Shown here: positions 44,079 through 53,414 of the stretch, in pieces
How the letters are laid out: the number at the start of each line of letters is the position of its first letter
Position numbering within the stretch: the first letter of the stretch is position 1
NCBI RefSeq assembly: GCF_013155295.1
Contig: NZ_JABJXT010000004.1
Location: forward strand, 1 to 64,000
Reading direction: 5' to 3'
Length of the DNA: 64,000 nt
From: Pseudogemmobacter hezensis
GTDB lineage: Bacteria; Pseudomonadota; Alphaproteobacteria; Rhodobacterales; Rhodobacteraceae
The notes under the pieces: model-generated
What the model was told of the DNA's origin: nothing
The model's input: the letters and a program-made list of their open reading frames with translations, nothing else
The model's database searches: none
Made by a program: the position numbers and the translations under genes

Positions 44079-45673
44079 ACCAGCAAAGCGGGCAGGGGGC
44101 GATCCCTGAAACGGGTGCCGATACGGGAGCCGCGCCCATCCTTGAGATGAGCCATATCTCGAAAACCTTCGGCGTGGTGCGGGCGCTGCGCGATGTCAGC
44201 CTCAGCGTGCGCCCCGGTGAGCTGCACGCCCTGATGGGCGAGAACGGTGCCGGGAAATCGACGCTGATGAAGATCCTTTCGGGGGCCTATAAGGCCGATC
44301 CGGGCGGCGTCATCACCATCAGCGGCCGTCCGCAATCCGAGGCCGCAGGCCAGGTGGCGGTGATCTATCAGGAACTGTCGCTGGCCCCCAATCTGACCGT
44401 GGCCGAGAATATGTTCCTTGGCCGCGAGATCGCCACCCGTGGCGTGATCAATATGAAAGAGACCATCGCGCGGGCCACGCCGATCCTGAAGCGCCTGGGC
44501 GTGTCTTTCGGCCCGCATGACCGGGTGGCCGATCTGTCTCTGGGCGAGCGCCAGATGGTCGAGATCGCCCGCGCCCTGACCACCGATGCCCGGCTGATCG
44601 TGATGGATGAGCCGACGACCTCGCTGTCCTCGCGTGAGACAGAGCGGCTTTTCGAGGTGATCGCCCGGCTGAAATCGGAAAACATCGCCATCATCTATAT
44701 CAGCCACCGCATGGAAGAGATCTATGCGCTTTCGGATCGGGTCTCGGTGCTGCGCGACGGCGTCTATATCGGCACGCTGGAGCGCGCCGATCTTTCGGCG
44801 GAACGGCTGGTCTCGATGATGGTCGGGCGCAACCTCGACAGCTTTTACAAGAAAGAACACGCCTGCGAGGCCGCCTTTGGCGGCGGTGCGCCGCTGTTGT
44901 CGGTGCGCAATATGGCCGATGGGCGGATGGTCAAGGACTGTTCCTTTGATCTTTACGCAGGCGAGGTGCTGGGCATTGCCGGGCTGGTCGGCTCTGGCCG
45001 GACCGAGCTGGCCCGCCTGATCTGCGGTGCCGATCCGAAAACCTCGGGCGAGGTGGTGCTTGAGGGCAAAACCCTCGACATCCGTGGCCCGCGTGACGCG
45101 CTGCGCGAAGGCATTACCTATCTGACCGAGGACCGGCGCAAGCTGGGTCTTTTCCTCGATATGTCGATCTCTGAAAACGTCAATGTCGCGGTGATCGGCG
45201 ATGATGCTTTCGCGGGCGGGCGTCTGAATTTCGCCAGCGCCGCACGCCGCGCCGCCGCCGCAATCGAGCGTCTGGCGGTCAAGGCCAGCTCGGCGCTGGC
45301 ACCTGTGGGCGGGCTGTCGGGGGGCAACCAGCAAAAGGTGCTGATCGCACGTCTGCTGGAAACCGGGCCGCGCATCGTGATCTTTGACGAGCCGACCCGC
45401 GGCGTCGATGTCGGCGCGAAATCTGAGATCTACAAGCTGATCGACGCGCTGGCCCGCCAGGGCGTGGGTGTCGTGATGATCTCAAGCGAGCTGGCCGAGG
45501 TGATCGGCGTCTCTGACCGCGTCCTGGTGATGCGCGAGGGCCGGATTGCGGGCCAGGTGCCCGAACAGGCCGGCGCCGAGATCACCCAGGAGGCCATCAT
45601 GGCCCTTTCGACCGGGACCGCTTCCAATGCCGCGCCGTCGGCCAAGACCGCCACGGCGGAAGGAGTTGCATAA
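44075..45673 (+). CDS. Sugar ABC transporter ATP-binding protein (RbsA/MglA type)
   Basis: A 532-residue protein with two fused NBDs. NBD1 has [16 protein letters not shown], the signature [15 protein letters not shown] and Walker [16 protein letters not shown]2 has [13 protein letters not shown], the signature [15 protein letters not shown] and Walker [18 protein letters not shown] 20-residue N-terminal extension and an Ala/Thr-rich tail are added. It overlaps the regulator and abuts the permease gene, forming a pentose-type importer. Confidence 0.9.
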   Translation: MNQQSGQGAIPETGADTGAAPILEMSHISKTFGVVRALRDVSLSVRPGELHALMGENGAGKSTLMKILSGAYKADPGGVITISGRPQSEAAGQVAVIYQELSLAPNLTVAENMFLGREIATRGVINMKETIARATPILKRLGVSFGPHDRVADLSLGERQMVEIARALTTDARLIVMDEPTTSLSSRETERLFEVIARLKSENIAIIYISHRMEEIYALSDRVSVLRDGVYIGTLERADLSAERLVSMMVGRNLDSFYKKEHACEAAFGGGAPLLSVRNMADGRMVKDCSFDLYAGEVLGIAGLVGSGRTELARLICGADPKTSGEVVLEGKTLDIRGPRDALREGITYLTEDRRKLGLFLDMSISENVNVAVIGDDAFAGGRLNFASAARRAAAAIERLAVKASSALAPVGGLSGGNQQKVLIARLLETGPRIVIFDEPTRGVDVGAKSEIYKLIDALARQGVGVVMISSELAEVIGVSDRVLVMREGRIAGQVPEQAGAEITQEAIMALSTGTASNAAPSAKTATAEGVA

Positions 45674-46645
45674 ATGACTGATACCAAAACGGGCTCTGGC
45701 CTCAGCTTTAAGGCTGTTTTCGCAGCGCTTGGCATGTTGCCGGTGCTGATCCTGCTGGCAATCGCCTTCGAGCTGATCAGCGGCCGCTTCCTCAGCGTGA
45801 ACAATATCTCGAACGTGGCCCAGCTGGCGGCGATCAACGTGGTTCTGGCCTCGGGCATGACCTTTGTGATCCTGACCGGGGGGATCGACCTTTCGGTGGG
45901 CTCGATCCTGTCGGTTTCGGCCATGGTGGCGGTGATCGTCTCGCTGATGCCTGAATTCGGCTGGCTGGGCGTGCCTGCCGCGATGGTGGTGGGCCTGGCC
46001 TGCGGTCTGATCAATGGCGTGCTGATTTCCGCGTTAAAGCTGCCGCCCTTCATCGTGACGCTTGGCTCTTTGACCGCTGTGCGCGGCGTGGCGCGGCTTT
46101 TGGGCAAGGATACCACGGTCTTCAACCCCGATCTGCCCTTTGACGTGATCGGCAATGGCAGCATTGCGGGCATTCCGTGGCTGGCGGTGATTGCCATGGT
46201 GGTGGTGGTGATCTCCTGGTTCATCCTGAAGCGCACCGTGCTGGGCACCTGGATCTATGCCGCAGGCGGCAACCCCGAGGCCGCCCGCCTGACCGGGATC
46301 AGCGTGCCTTTCGTGCTGCTTTTCGTTTACGGCCTGTCGGGCCTGCTGTCGGGCCTTGGCGGCGCGATGGCGGCATCCAGGCTTTATGCGGCCAATGGTC
46401 TGCAGCTGGGCCAGTCCTATGAGCTGGACGCGATCGCGGCTGTGATCCTTGGTGGCACCAGCTTTACCGGCGGTGTCGGCTCGATCTGGGGGACGCTGGT
46501 CGGTGCGCTGATCATCGCCGTGCTGTCAAACGGGCTGATCCTGATCGGTGTCTCGGATATCTGGCAATATATCGTCAAGGGTCTGGTGATCATCATCGCC
46601 GTCGCCCTGGACCGTTACCGCACTTCCGGTGGCGCCCGGACCTGA
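45674..46645 (+). CDS. Sugar ABC transporter permease (RbsC type)
   Basis: A 323-residue membrane protein with about nine hydrophobic stretches. Typical pieces are MTFVILTGGIDLSVGSILS, LKLPPFIVTLGSLTAVRGVARLL and YELDAIAAVILGGTSFTGGVGS. It begins directly after the ATPase stop. With the ATPase and the binding protein it forms a ribose/arabinose-class importer. Confidence 0.9.
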   Translation: MTDTKTGSGLSFKAVFAALGMLPVLILLAIAFELISGRFLSVNNISNVAQLAAINVVLASGMTFVILTGGIDLSVGSILSVSAMVAVIVSLMPEFGWLGVPAAMVVGLACGLINGVLISALKLPPFIVTLGSLTAVRGVARLLGKDTTVFNPDLPFDVIGNGSIAGIPWLAVIAMVVVVISWFILKRTVLGTWIYAAGGNPEAARLTGISVPFVLLFVYGLSGLLSGLGGAMAASRLYAANGLQLGQSYELDAIAAVILGGTSFTGGVGSIWGTLVGALIIAVLSNGLILIGVSDIWQYIVKGLVIIIAVALDRYRTSGGART

Positions 46646-46707
46646 TCCGGCCGCCCCATCCCGGCAAGACCCCTCTTCGTCAAACGCATCTTTTGGGAGG
46701 ATTTCAA

Positions 46708-47646
46708 ATGCGTTCGTTCAAAACCTTCGCCTCGGCGATTGCACTTGGTGCCGTTCTGGCCGCTCCGGCCTCGGCCAAAGAGCTGGAAAGCATCGGCATC
46801 TCGGTTGGCCTGCTGGGCAACCCCTTCTTCGTGGCCACCATCAACGGCATCGAAGACGCGGCCAAAAAGATCAATCCCGACGTCAAGGTCACCTCGGTTT
46901 CGGCCGATTATGACCTGAACAAGCAATCGGGCCAGATCGACAGCTTCATCGCCGCTGGCGTTGACATCATCATGCTGAACGCCGTTGACGCCGAAGCCAT
47001 CGCCCCGGCCGTGAAACGCGCCCGCGATGCAGGCGTGATCGTCGCAGCCTTCGACGTGTCCGCCCCCGGCGCAGACGTCACCGTGATGACCGACAACCTG
47101 AAAGCCGGCGACAAAGCCTGCGAATACATCGCAGAAAAGCTGGGCGGCAAAGGCAATGTGCTGATCGTCAACGGCCCGCAATCCTCGTCGATCCGTGACC
47201 GCGCCCAGGGCTGCCGCGACGCCTTCGCCCGCCACCCAGAGCTGGTTCTGCTGTCGGATGACCAGAACGGCCAGGGCTCGCGCGAGGGTGGTCTGGCCGT
47301 TGGCCAGGCGCTTCTGGCCCGCTTTGACCACATCGACGGCGTGTTCGCCATCAATGACCCGACCGGCATCGGCTTTGCGCTGGCAGCCAAACAGGCGAAC
47401 CGCAATGAGTTCATCATCACCGGCGTAGACGGTGCCCCCGATACCGAAGTGGCGCTGCAGGATGCAGACAACCTCTTCAAGGCATCGGCCTCGCAAGACC
47501 CCTATACCATGGCAGGCCAGTCGCTTGATCTCGCCTATCAGGTCTTGCAGGGCAACCCGCCCGCAGAGCCCGTCGTTCTGCTGGAGCCGGCGCTGATCAC
47601 CAATGAAAACATTGCCGATTACAAAGGCTGGACCGCCCCGCGCTGA
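46708..47646 (+). CDS. Periplasmic sugar-binding protein (RbsB type)
   Basis: A 312-residue type I binding protein with signal peptide MRSFKTFASAIALGAVLAA (cleavage after ASA). The mature part has ISVGLLGNPFFVATINGIED, DIIMLNAVDAEAIAPAVKRA, VIVAAFDVSAPGADV and FAINDPTGIG, all typical of ribose-type proteins. A GGGAGG ribosome site precedes the ATG at 46708. Codon use is noticeably A/C-rich and optimised compared with neighbours, in keeping with high expression. A strong hairpin follows the gene. Confidence 0.9.
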   Translation: MRSFKTFASAIALGAVLAAPASAKELESIGISVGLLGNPFFVATINGIEDAAKKINPDVKVTSVSADYDLNKQSGQIDSFIAAGVDIIMLNAVDAEAIAPAVKRARDAGVIVAAFDVSAPGADVTVMTDNLKAGDKACEYIAEKLGGKGNVLIVNGPQSSSIRDRAQGCRDAFARHPELVLLSDDQNGQGSREGGLAVGQALLARFDHIDGVFAINDPTGIGFALAAKQANRNEFIITGVDGAPDTEVALQDADNLFKASASQDPYTMAGQSLDLAYQVLQGNPPAEPVVLLEPALITNENIADYKGWTAPR

Positions 47647-47668
47647 TCGCTCGGAGCTGACTGATACC

Positions 47669-47697
47669 GCCGCGCCGGGGGCATTCCCCGGCGCGGC
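47669..47697 (+). terminator. Intercistronic stem-loop after the sugar-binding-protein gene
   Basis: GCCGCGCCGGGG (47669-47680) pairs perfectly with CCCCGGCGCGGC (47686-47697) around GCATT. There is no T run, so it is more likely to protect the upstream message or reduce read-through to the enzymes than to stop transcription fully. Confidence 0.7.
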
Positions 47698-47700
47698 ACC

Positions 47701-47724
47701 CCACTGAAATACCCACTGAAATAC
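47701..47724 (+). repeat. Tandem 12-bp direct repeat
   Basis: CCACTGAAATAC occurs twice in immediate succession (47701-47712 and 47713-47724), followed by a partial ACTG, just before the AraD-like gene. It occupies the ribosome-site region, which otherwise lacks a clear Shine-Dalgarno. Confidence 0.75.
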
Positions 47725-47742
47725 ACTGCGGTGCCCCATCCC

Positions 47743-48432
47743 ATGAGCGAGCTTTCCCTTCGCAAGGCTGTTTTAGAGGCCAATCTTGCCACCGTCCGGC
47801 ATGGTCTGGTGATCTCGACCTTTGGCAATGCCAGCGCCATCGACCGTGAGGCGGGCCGCATCTATATCAAGCCAAGCGGCGTGCCCTATGAGGATCTCTC
47901 AGACGCGGATATGGTCGCCTGTGACCTGGATGGGCGGGCGCTGGACAATCGGCTGAAACCCTCCTCCGATCTGGCCACCCATGCCGTGCTTTACCGGGCC
48001 TTCCAGGGGATCGGCGCGGTGATCCACACCCATTCCACCTATGCCACGATCATGGCCCAGGCGAAACGCGCCATTCCCGCGCTTGGCACCACCCATGCCG
48101 ATTATTTCTATGGCACGATCCCGGTCACCCGCGATCTGACGGCCGAGGAAATCACCAGCGACTATGTCACCAATACCGGCCGGGTGATCGTTGAGACCTT
48201 TGAGGGCATCGACCCTCTGACCATGCCTGCGGTTCTGGTTGCGGGCCATGGCCCCTTTGTCTGGGGGCGCACCCCGCAAGAGGCGGTCCATAACGCCTTT
48301 ATCCTGGAAGAGGTGGCGCGGATGGCCTGGCATGTGCTGTCGCTGAACCCGAACGCCGCGCCGATCTCGCAGGTGCTGCTGGATCGCCACTTCCTGCGCA
48401 AACATGGTGCAGCGGCCACTTACGGCCAGTAA
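47743..48432 (+). CDS. araD: L-ribulose-5-phosphate 4-epimerase-like class II aldolase-fold protein
   Basis: A 229-residue AraD/FucA-family enzyme. The zinc ligands appear in VIHTHSTYATIMAQ and in the later AVLVAGHGPFVWG, and substrate-binding segments are VISTFGNASAID and IKPSGVPYEDL. Size and the AYATIMAQ-type region match L-ribulose-5-phosphate 4-epimerases, which yield D-xylulose 5-phosphate. It is followed by a ribulokinase, supporting that assignment; a fuculose-phosphate-type aldolase is less likely. The gene symbol reflects family likeness. Confidence 0.8.
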   Translation: MSELSLRKAVLEANLATVRHGLVISTFGNASAIDREAGRIYIKPSGVPYEDLSDADMVACDLDGRALDNRLKPSSDLATHAVLYRAFQGIGAVIHTHSTYATIMAQAKRAIPALGTTHADYFYGTIPVTRDLTAEEITSDYVTNTGRVIVETFEGIDPLTMPAVLVAGHGPFVWGRTPQEAVHNAFILEEVARMAWHVLSLNPNAAPISQVLLDRHFLRKHGAAATYGQ

Positions 48433-48488
48433 GCATACCCCAACCCACCCTGCGGGCCCCGCAGTCCAACCAAAGAGGAGAGGCCAGG

Positions 48489-50093
48489 ATGATCGTCGCC
48501 GGCGTCGATTTTGGCACGCTCAGCGTGCGCGTCACCCTGATGGAGACCGATACCGGGGCGACCCTGGGCGGGGCTGCGGCCTCTTATCCGCTGAAACGCA
48601 GCGCCGATGATCCGCTTTTGGGCGGTCAGGCCCATGCCGATCACATGGACGGGCTGACCCGCGCGATGCGCGAGGCGCTGGAAACCGCCGGGATCGACGG
48701 GGCCCAGGTTGCGGCGCTGGCCTGTGACACCACCGGATCAAGCGTGGTGATGCTGGACAAAGACCTGCAGCCGCTGGCCGATTACTACCTCTGGTGCGAT
48801 CACCGCGCCCATCATGAGGCCGCCGAGATCACCGCCCTGGCCCGGGCGGAGGGGCTTGAGGCGATCAACTGGTGTGGCGGCACCTATTCGCATGAATGGG
48901 GCTATGCGAAGGTGCTGCATTTCCTGCGCCACAACCCCGATCTGCGCCCCCGTTTCGCCACCGCGATCGAGCATTGCGACATGGTCGCGGCCACGCTTTG
49001 CGGCATCCGCGAGATTGCCGATCTGCCGCGCAGCATCTGCGGTGCGGGGCATAAGTGGATGTATGGCGCGGCCTGGGGCGGGCTGCCGCCGCAGGATTTC
49101 CTCAGCCGGGTTGATCCGCTGTTTGACGGCATCAACGCCAAACTGGCGGGGCGCTATCTGACCTCGGACAATATCGCGGGCCATCTGTCGCCGGAATGGG
49201 CGGAAAAGCTGGGGCTGAAGGCCGGGATCCCGATCCCCGTCGGGGCCTTTGATGCCCATTGGGATGCGATTGGCGCGGGCGGGCAGCCGGGTGATGTGAT
49301 CAATGTGGTCGGCACCTCGACCTGTATCATCGCGCTTGGGCCGGAAGATTTCCGCCCCGTGCCGGGTCTTTGCGGCGTGGTGCCCGGCAGCGTTCTGCCC
49401 GGCTGGGCCGGGATCGAGGCCGGGCAATCCGCCACCGGCGATGTGTTCGAGGCCATTGCGCGGCGCGGCAATCTTGATCTGGCCACCGCGCTTGACGGCT
49501 ATGACGATCTGATCCCCGGCGGCACCGGGCTGATGCGCATCAACTGGGACAATGGCGACCGCACGGTTCTGGTGCGCTCTGACCTTGGGGCGGTGACGCT
49601 GGGCTGGGATCTGAACCACCGGGCCGCGGATGAGCTTTTCGCCGCCATTGAGGGCATGGCGATGCATGTGCGCATCATCATCGAGCGCATCGCCTCGGGG
49701 GGCGCGGAATGCGGGCGGATCGTCAATGCAGGCGGCATCCCGCAGAAGAACGCGCTTTTGAACCAGATCTATGCCGATGTGCTGAACCGCGATGTCTATG
49801 TGCCGCAGACCTCGCCCACGGGGACGGGGTCGTGCATCTTTGCAGCCGTTGCCGCCGGGGCCTTCCCCGATTTCGCCAGCGCCCAGGCCGCCCTTTGCCC
49901 GGCCCCGCGCATCTATCACCCAAGGGCGGAAAACCGCGCCGGATATGACGCGCTTTTCGCCCTTTTCGCGGACCTTTATTTCGCAATGGGCGAGGGCCGC
50001 CCTGCCGATCTGGGGCGCATCCTGCCCGCCTTGCGCCAGTGCCGCCTTGCTGCGGCCGAGGCCCGTCACACCCCATCAAATCAGGGACAATGA
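48489..50093 (+). CDS. araB: Ribulokinase
   Basis: A 534-residue FGGY-family kinase. The N-terminal phosphate-binding loop is GVDFGTLSVRVTL. AraB-like stretches are LACDTTGSSVVMLDKDLQPL, YLWCDHRAHHEAAEI, GTYSHEWGYAKVLH and GAFDAHWDAIGAGGQPGDV, with GTSTCIIAL at the second domain. It phosphorylates ribulose, L-ribulose in arabinose use. AGAGGAG gives a strong ribosome site. It lies between the epimerase and an AGE-family isomerase, with no araA nearby. Confidence 0.88.
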   Translation: MIVAGVDFGTLSVRVTLMETDTGATLGGAAASYPLKRSADDPLLGGQAHADHMDGLTRAMREALETAGIDGAQVAALACDTTGSSVVMLDKDLQPLADYYLWCDHRAHHEAAEITALARAEGLEAINWCGGTYSHEWGYAKVLHFLRHNPDLRPRFATAIEHCDMVAATLCGIREIADLPRSICGAGHKWMYGAAWGGLPPQDFLSRVDPLFDGINAKLAGRYLTSDNIAGHLSPEWAEKLGLKAGIPIPVGAFDAHWDAIGAGGQPGDVINVVGTSTCIIALGPEDFRPVPGLCGVVPGSVLPGWAGIEAGQSATGDVFEAIARRGNLDLATALDGYDDLIPGGTGLMRINWDNGDRTVLVRSDLGAVTLGWDLNHRAADELFAAIEGMAMHVRIIIERIASGGAECGRIVNAGGIPQKNALLNQIYADVLNRDVYVPQTSPTGTGSCIFAAVAAGAFPDFASAQAALCPAPRIYHPRAENRAGYDALFALFADLYFAMGEGRPADLGRILPALRQCRLAAAEARHTPSNQGQ

Positions 50094-50095
50094 TC

Positions 50096-51286
50096 ATGAC
50101 CAGCACCCCCGATTACCGCAGCCAGGACTGGCTGCTGTCTCAGGCCCGCGCCATTCTGAAGTTCCACGATGCGGGCCGTGACCCCTCGGGCGGGTTCCGG
50201 GCGCTGGATCTTGAGGGCAAGCCCTTCCCTGCAGGCCCGGGCGGCGCGCCCCGGATCCTGCATGACATCTGCCGCATGATCCATTGCTATGCCATTGCCA
50301 CCCGGATCGACTGGCCCGGCGCGGCGGAGATGGTCGATCACGGCATGAACTGGCTGCTGACCCGCCAGTATGATGCGGTGAACGGCGGCTTTTTCTGGGC
50401 GGTCGATGACAATGGCCCGATTGATCCGCTGAAACAGGCCTATGGCCATGCTTTCGTGCTGCTGGCTGCGGCCTCGGCGCATCAGGCGGGCCATAAGGAC
50501 GCCGAAAAGCTGCGCGATCTGGGGCTGGATGCGCTTTGGACCCATTTCTGGGATCAGGATTTCCAGGCCGTCAGCGATACCTTTGATGCCGACTGGAGCA
50601 ATGGCCTGCCTTACCGCGGCCAGAACGCCAATATGCACCTGACCGAGGCGCTGATGGCGGTCTATACCGCCTGGGGCGACCCCGATATCCTGGCCGCCGC
50701 CACTGCGATCAGTGAGCGGATCATCAACCAGAATGCCCGCGCCGCCGGCTGGGTGGTGCCCGAGCATTTCACCCCCGGCTGGCAGATTGATCCCGATTTC
50801 GACGGCGATGCGATGTTCCGCCCCTCGGGCACGACACCGGGCCATGCGCTGGAATGGTCGCGCCTTGTGCTGGAACTGTGGCAGCTGTCCGGCCGCCGCG
50901 CCGCCTGGATGCCCGAGGCCGCGCAGGGGCTTTACCGCCAGGCGGTGGCGCTTGGCTGGCTGCCCGAGGGCGGCTTTGCCTATACGCTGGGCAATGACGG
51001 CAAGGTCTCGCGTGACTGGCGGCTGTGGTGGCCCTGCGCCGAGGCGATTGCCGCCGCCTGGGCGCTGGATCAGACCGTGCCGGATCCATTCTGGGGCACC
51101 TGGTATGACCGGGTCTGGGCCTTCACCGATGCCAGTTTCATCGACCATGAATTCGGCGGCTGGATCCATGAGATCGACCCTGAGGGCAAGCCCCAGACCC
51201 GGGTTTTCAACGGCAAACCCGATATTTACCACGCGCTGCAGGCCTGTCTGATCCCGGCAGGGGTGATGGGGCCGCGCTACCGCTGA
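50096..51286 (+). CDS. AGE-family sugar isomerase/epimerase (YihS/mannose-isomerase-like)
   Basis: A 396-residue (alpha/alpha)6-barrel protein of the N-acylglucosamine-2-epimerase family. Landmarks include GGFFWAVDDNGPIDPLKQAYGHAFVLLAAA, NANMHLTEALMAVYTAWGD, GTTPGHALEWSRLVLELW and DYAL-type late residues (DRVWAFTDASFIDHEFGGW), with catalytic His candidates in YGHAF, NMHLTE and PGHALEW. Members interconvert mannose/fructose, lyxose/xylulose or sulfoquinovose/sulfofructose. The ATG at 50096 has AGGGA eight bases upstream; an ATG at 50090 overlaps the kinase stop. Here it probably turns an imported aldose into the ketose for the kinase, replacing AraA. The sugar is unknown. Confidence 0.78.
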   Translation: MTSTPDYRSQDWLLSQARAILKFHDAGRDPSGGFRALDLEGKPFPAGPGGAPRILHDICRMIHCYAIATRIDWPGAAEMVDHGMNWLLTRQYDAVNGGFFWAVDDNGPIDPLKQAYGHAFVLLAAASAHQAGHKDAEKLRDLGLDALWTHFWDQDFQAVSDTFDADWSNGLPYRGQNANMHLTEALMAVYTAWGDPDILAAATAISERIINQNARAAGWVVPEHFTPGWQIDPDFDGDAMFRPSGTTPGHALEWSRLVLELWQLSGRRAAWMPEAAQGLYRQAVALGWLPEGGFAYTLGNDGKVSRDWRLWWPCAEAIAAAWALDQTVPDPFWGTWYDRVWAFTDASFIDHEFGGWIHEIDPEGKPQTRVFNGKPDIYHALQACLIPAGVMGPRYR

Positions 51287-51300
51287 ACTGACATCTGACG

Positions 51301-51333
51301 CCCCCGGGCCGCGATGGATGCGCGGCCCGGGGG
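51301..51333. terminator. Bidirectional hairpin between convergent operons
   Basis: CCCCCGGGCCGCG (51301-51313) pairs perfectly with CGCGGCCCGGGGG (51321-51333) around a 7-nt loop, in the 60-bp gap between the AGE gene and the convergent aminotransferase gene. There is no T run, but stability is very high. Confidence 0.75.
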
Positions 51334-51346
51334 TATCGGTATCGGA

Positions 51347-52750
51347 TCAGGCCAGCGCCTTTTCGCGTGCCAGCTCATCCATGACCTGGCGCACCGCTTT
51401 GGCGGCGATCCCGACGATCTGATCGACCTCATCGCGGGTGGTCACCAGCGGCGGCGCAAAGCCCAGGATATCGCCATGCGGCATCGCCCGCGCGATCAGC
51501 CCATGGGCCCGCGCCGCAGCCGAGACACGCGCCCCCACCTTCAGCGCCGGATCGAACCTGGTTTTCTGCGCCCGGTCAGCCACAAATTCCAGCGCCGCCA
51601 TCAGCCCCACGCCGCGCACCTCGCCCAGGATGGGCAGCTGCGCAAAGGTCTTTTGCAGCTGCGCCTGGAAATAGGCCCCGGTCTCGCGGGCATTGCCGGT
51701 CAGATCCTCGCGCTCGACAATATCCAGCACCGCATTGGCGCAGGCGACGCCGACCGGATGGCCCGAATAGGTATAGCCATGCGAGAAAGCCCCGACCCGT
51801 TCCGCCCCGTCCTCGATCACCTTGCAGATCTTTTCGCTGACAATCGCCGCCGACAGCGGGATATAGGCTGAGGTCAACCCCTTGGCGACGGTGATCAGAT
51901 CGGGGGTGATCGCGTATTTATCCGCGCCAAACATCGCCCCGGTGCGGCCAAATCCGGTGACCACCTCATCGGCGATCAGCAGCACATCATATTTCGTCAG
52001 CACCGCCTGGATCGCCGCCCAATAGCCCGCAGGCGGTGGCGTGATGCCGCCCGTGCCCAGCACCGGCTCTGCGATAAAGGCACCGACGGTTTCGGGGTCT
52101 TCGCGCAGGATCATCGCCTCCAGCTCTGCCGCGCGGCGGGCCGAGAACTGCTCTTCGGTCTCGCCCGGCGCGGCCCCCCAATAGTAATGCGGTGCCCCGG
52201 TGTGGCGGATCAGGCCCATCGGCAGATCCATATGGTCGTGATAAAAGCTCATCCCCGTCATCGAGCCCGAGATGACCGAGCAGCCGTGATAGCCGCGCTC
52301 GCGGGCGATGATCTTCTTCTTTTTCGGCAGGCCGCGCAGGTTGTTGTAATACCAGACCAGCTTGGCCTGGGTCTCATTGGCGTCAGAGCCGGACATGCCG
52401 TAAAAGACCCGGCTCATCTTGCCCGGGGCCATTTTCACCAGCCGGTCTGACAGGGTCGCCAGCCCCTCGGTCGTATGCGCGGCATAGGAATGGTAATAGG
52501 CCAGCTGATGCGCCTGTTTTGAGATCGCATCCGCCACCTCGCTGCGGCCATAGCCGATATTGACGCAGTAAAGCCCGGCGAAAGCGTCGATCAGCTGGTT
52601 GCCATGGGCGTCCTGGATGCGAATGCCCTTGCCCCCGGTGACGATCACCGGATCACCCGATTTGCCCGAGGCGAAATCCTTCAGCTGGGTGAAGGGGTGC
52701 AGAACGCTTTGGCGGTCTTTTTCCGCGATGGCGGCGATGTCGATGGGCAT
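51347..52750 (-). CDS. Class III (omega) aminotransferase, possibly putrescine/diamine-pyruvate type
   Basis: A 467-residue PLP enzyme. The PLP-binding lysine lies in LITVAKGLTSAYIPLSA, the Asp in LLIADEVVTGFGRTG, and the phosphate-binding area in FYGMSGSDANETQAKLVWYYN. The N-terminal HPFTQLKDFASGKSGDPVIVTGGKG resembles SpuC-like and other amine-pyruvate transaminases. It is divergent from an Lrp-type regulator, common for amino-donor enzymes. It could provide the first step for the polyamine operon's aminobutyraldehyde dehydrogenase, but beta-alanine or taurine are also possible. Confidence 0.83.
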   Translation of the reverse strand: MPIDIAAIAEKDRQSVLHPFTQLKDFASGKSGDPVIVTGGKGIRIQDAHGNQLIDAFAGLYCVNIGYGRSEVADAISKQAHQLAYYHSYAAHTTEGLATLSDRLVKMAPGKMSRVFYGMSGSDANETQAKLVWYYNNLRGLPKKKKIIARERGYHGCSVISGSMTGMSFYHDHMDLPMGLIRHTGAPHYYWGAAPGETEEQFSARRAAELEAMILREDPETVGAFIAEPVLGTGGITPPPAGYWAAIQAVLTKYDVLLIADEVVTGFGRTGAMFGADKYAITPDLITVAKGLTSAYIPLSAAIVSEKICKVIEDGAERVGAFSHGYTYSGHPVGVACANAVLDIVEREDLTGNARETGAYFQAQLQKTFAQLPILGEVRGVGLMAALEFVADRAQKTRFDPALKVGARVSAAARAHGLIARAMPHGDILGFAPPLVTTRDEVDQIVGIAAKAVRQVMDELAREKALA

Positions 52751-52896
52751 ATGGGCTCCTGCCTGGCGATGTTTTGGGGGCTGTTTTGGGGCTGTGTCCG
52801 GCGCAGTTTAGCAGCTGCTTTGCGATGGATTCCGGCGTATCCTGTGGCTGTGGCGCTGAAAAACTGCGTTGAATCGCCGAATGCGAAGGAAAACCG

Positions 52897-53361
52897 ATGG
52901 AGCTGGACGCAATCGACCGCCGCATCCTGCGTGAGGTGCAGCTGAACAACCGTATGACCAGCGAAGAGCTGGGCGCTTTGGTCGGCCTGTCGGCCACCGC
53001 CTGCCAGCGGCGGCTGAAACACCTGCGGGCAGAGAGGGTCATCGAGGCCGATGTGGCCATCGTCTCGCCGCGCAAGGTGGGGCGGCCGCTGACCACGCTG
53101 GTCCAGGTCTCACTGGAGCGCGAGCGGGCCGATATCATCGACCGTTTCAAAGCCGCGATCCGCGACACGCCAGAGATCATGACCGGCTATTACGTCACCG
53201 GGGATGCCGATTTCCTGCTGGTGGTCACCGCCCGCGACATGGAGGATTTTGAGCAGTTCACTCGCAGGTTTTTCTATGAAAATCAGGATATAAAGGGCTT
53301 CAAGACCATGGTGGTGATTGACCGGGTCAAGGCAGGCTTTGGCCTGCCGCTGGAGGTTTAG
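52897..53361 (+). CDS. Lrp/AsnC-family transcriptional regulator
   Basis: A 154-residue leucine-responsive-type regulator. The N-terminal helix-turn-helix reads LDAIDRRILREVQLNNRMTSEELGALVGLSATACQRRLKHL; the C-terminal RAM ligand domain includes VTGDADFLLVVTARDMEDFEQFTRRFF. It is divergent from the aminotransferase with 146 bp between them and probably controls it in response to an amino acid or amine. Confidence 0.9.
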   Translation: MELDAIDRRILREVQLNNRMTSEELGALVGLSATACQRRLKHLRAERVIEADVAIVSPRKVGRPLTTLVQVSLERERADIIDRFKAAIRDTPEIMTGYYVTGDADFLLVVTARDMEDFEQFTRRFFYENQDIKGFKTMVVIDRVKAGFGLPLEV

Positions 53362-53414
53362 GCCCGGCGTAGCCCCCCGTTGCAGCCGCGCTCCCTCAGC
53401 AAGGGGCGGCTTTG

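Noticed and set aside
48738-50069. A 443-codon minus-strand frame opposite the ribulokinase
   Set aside because: It is the antisense shadow of araB, with His/Arg/Gly-rich composition typical of such frames.
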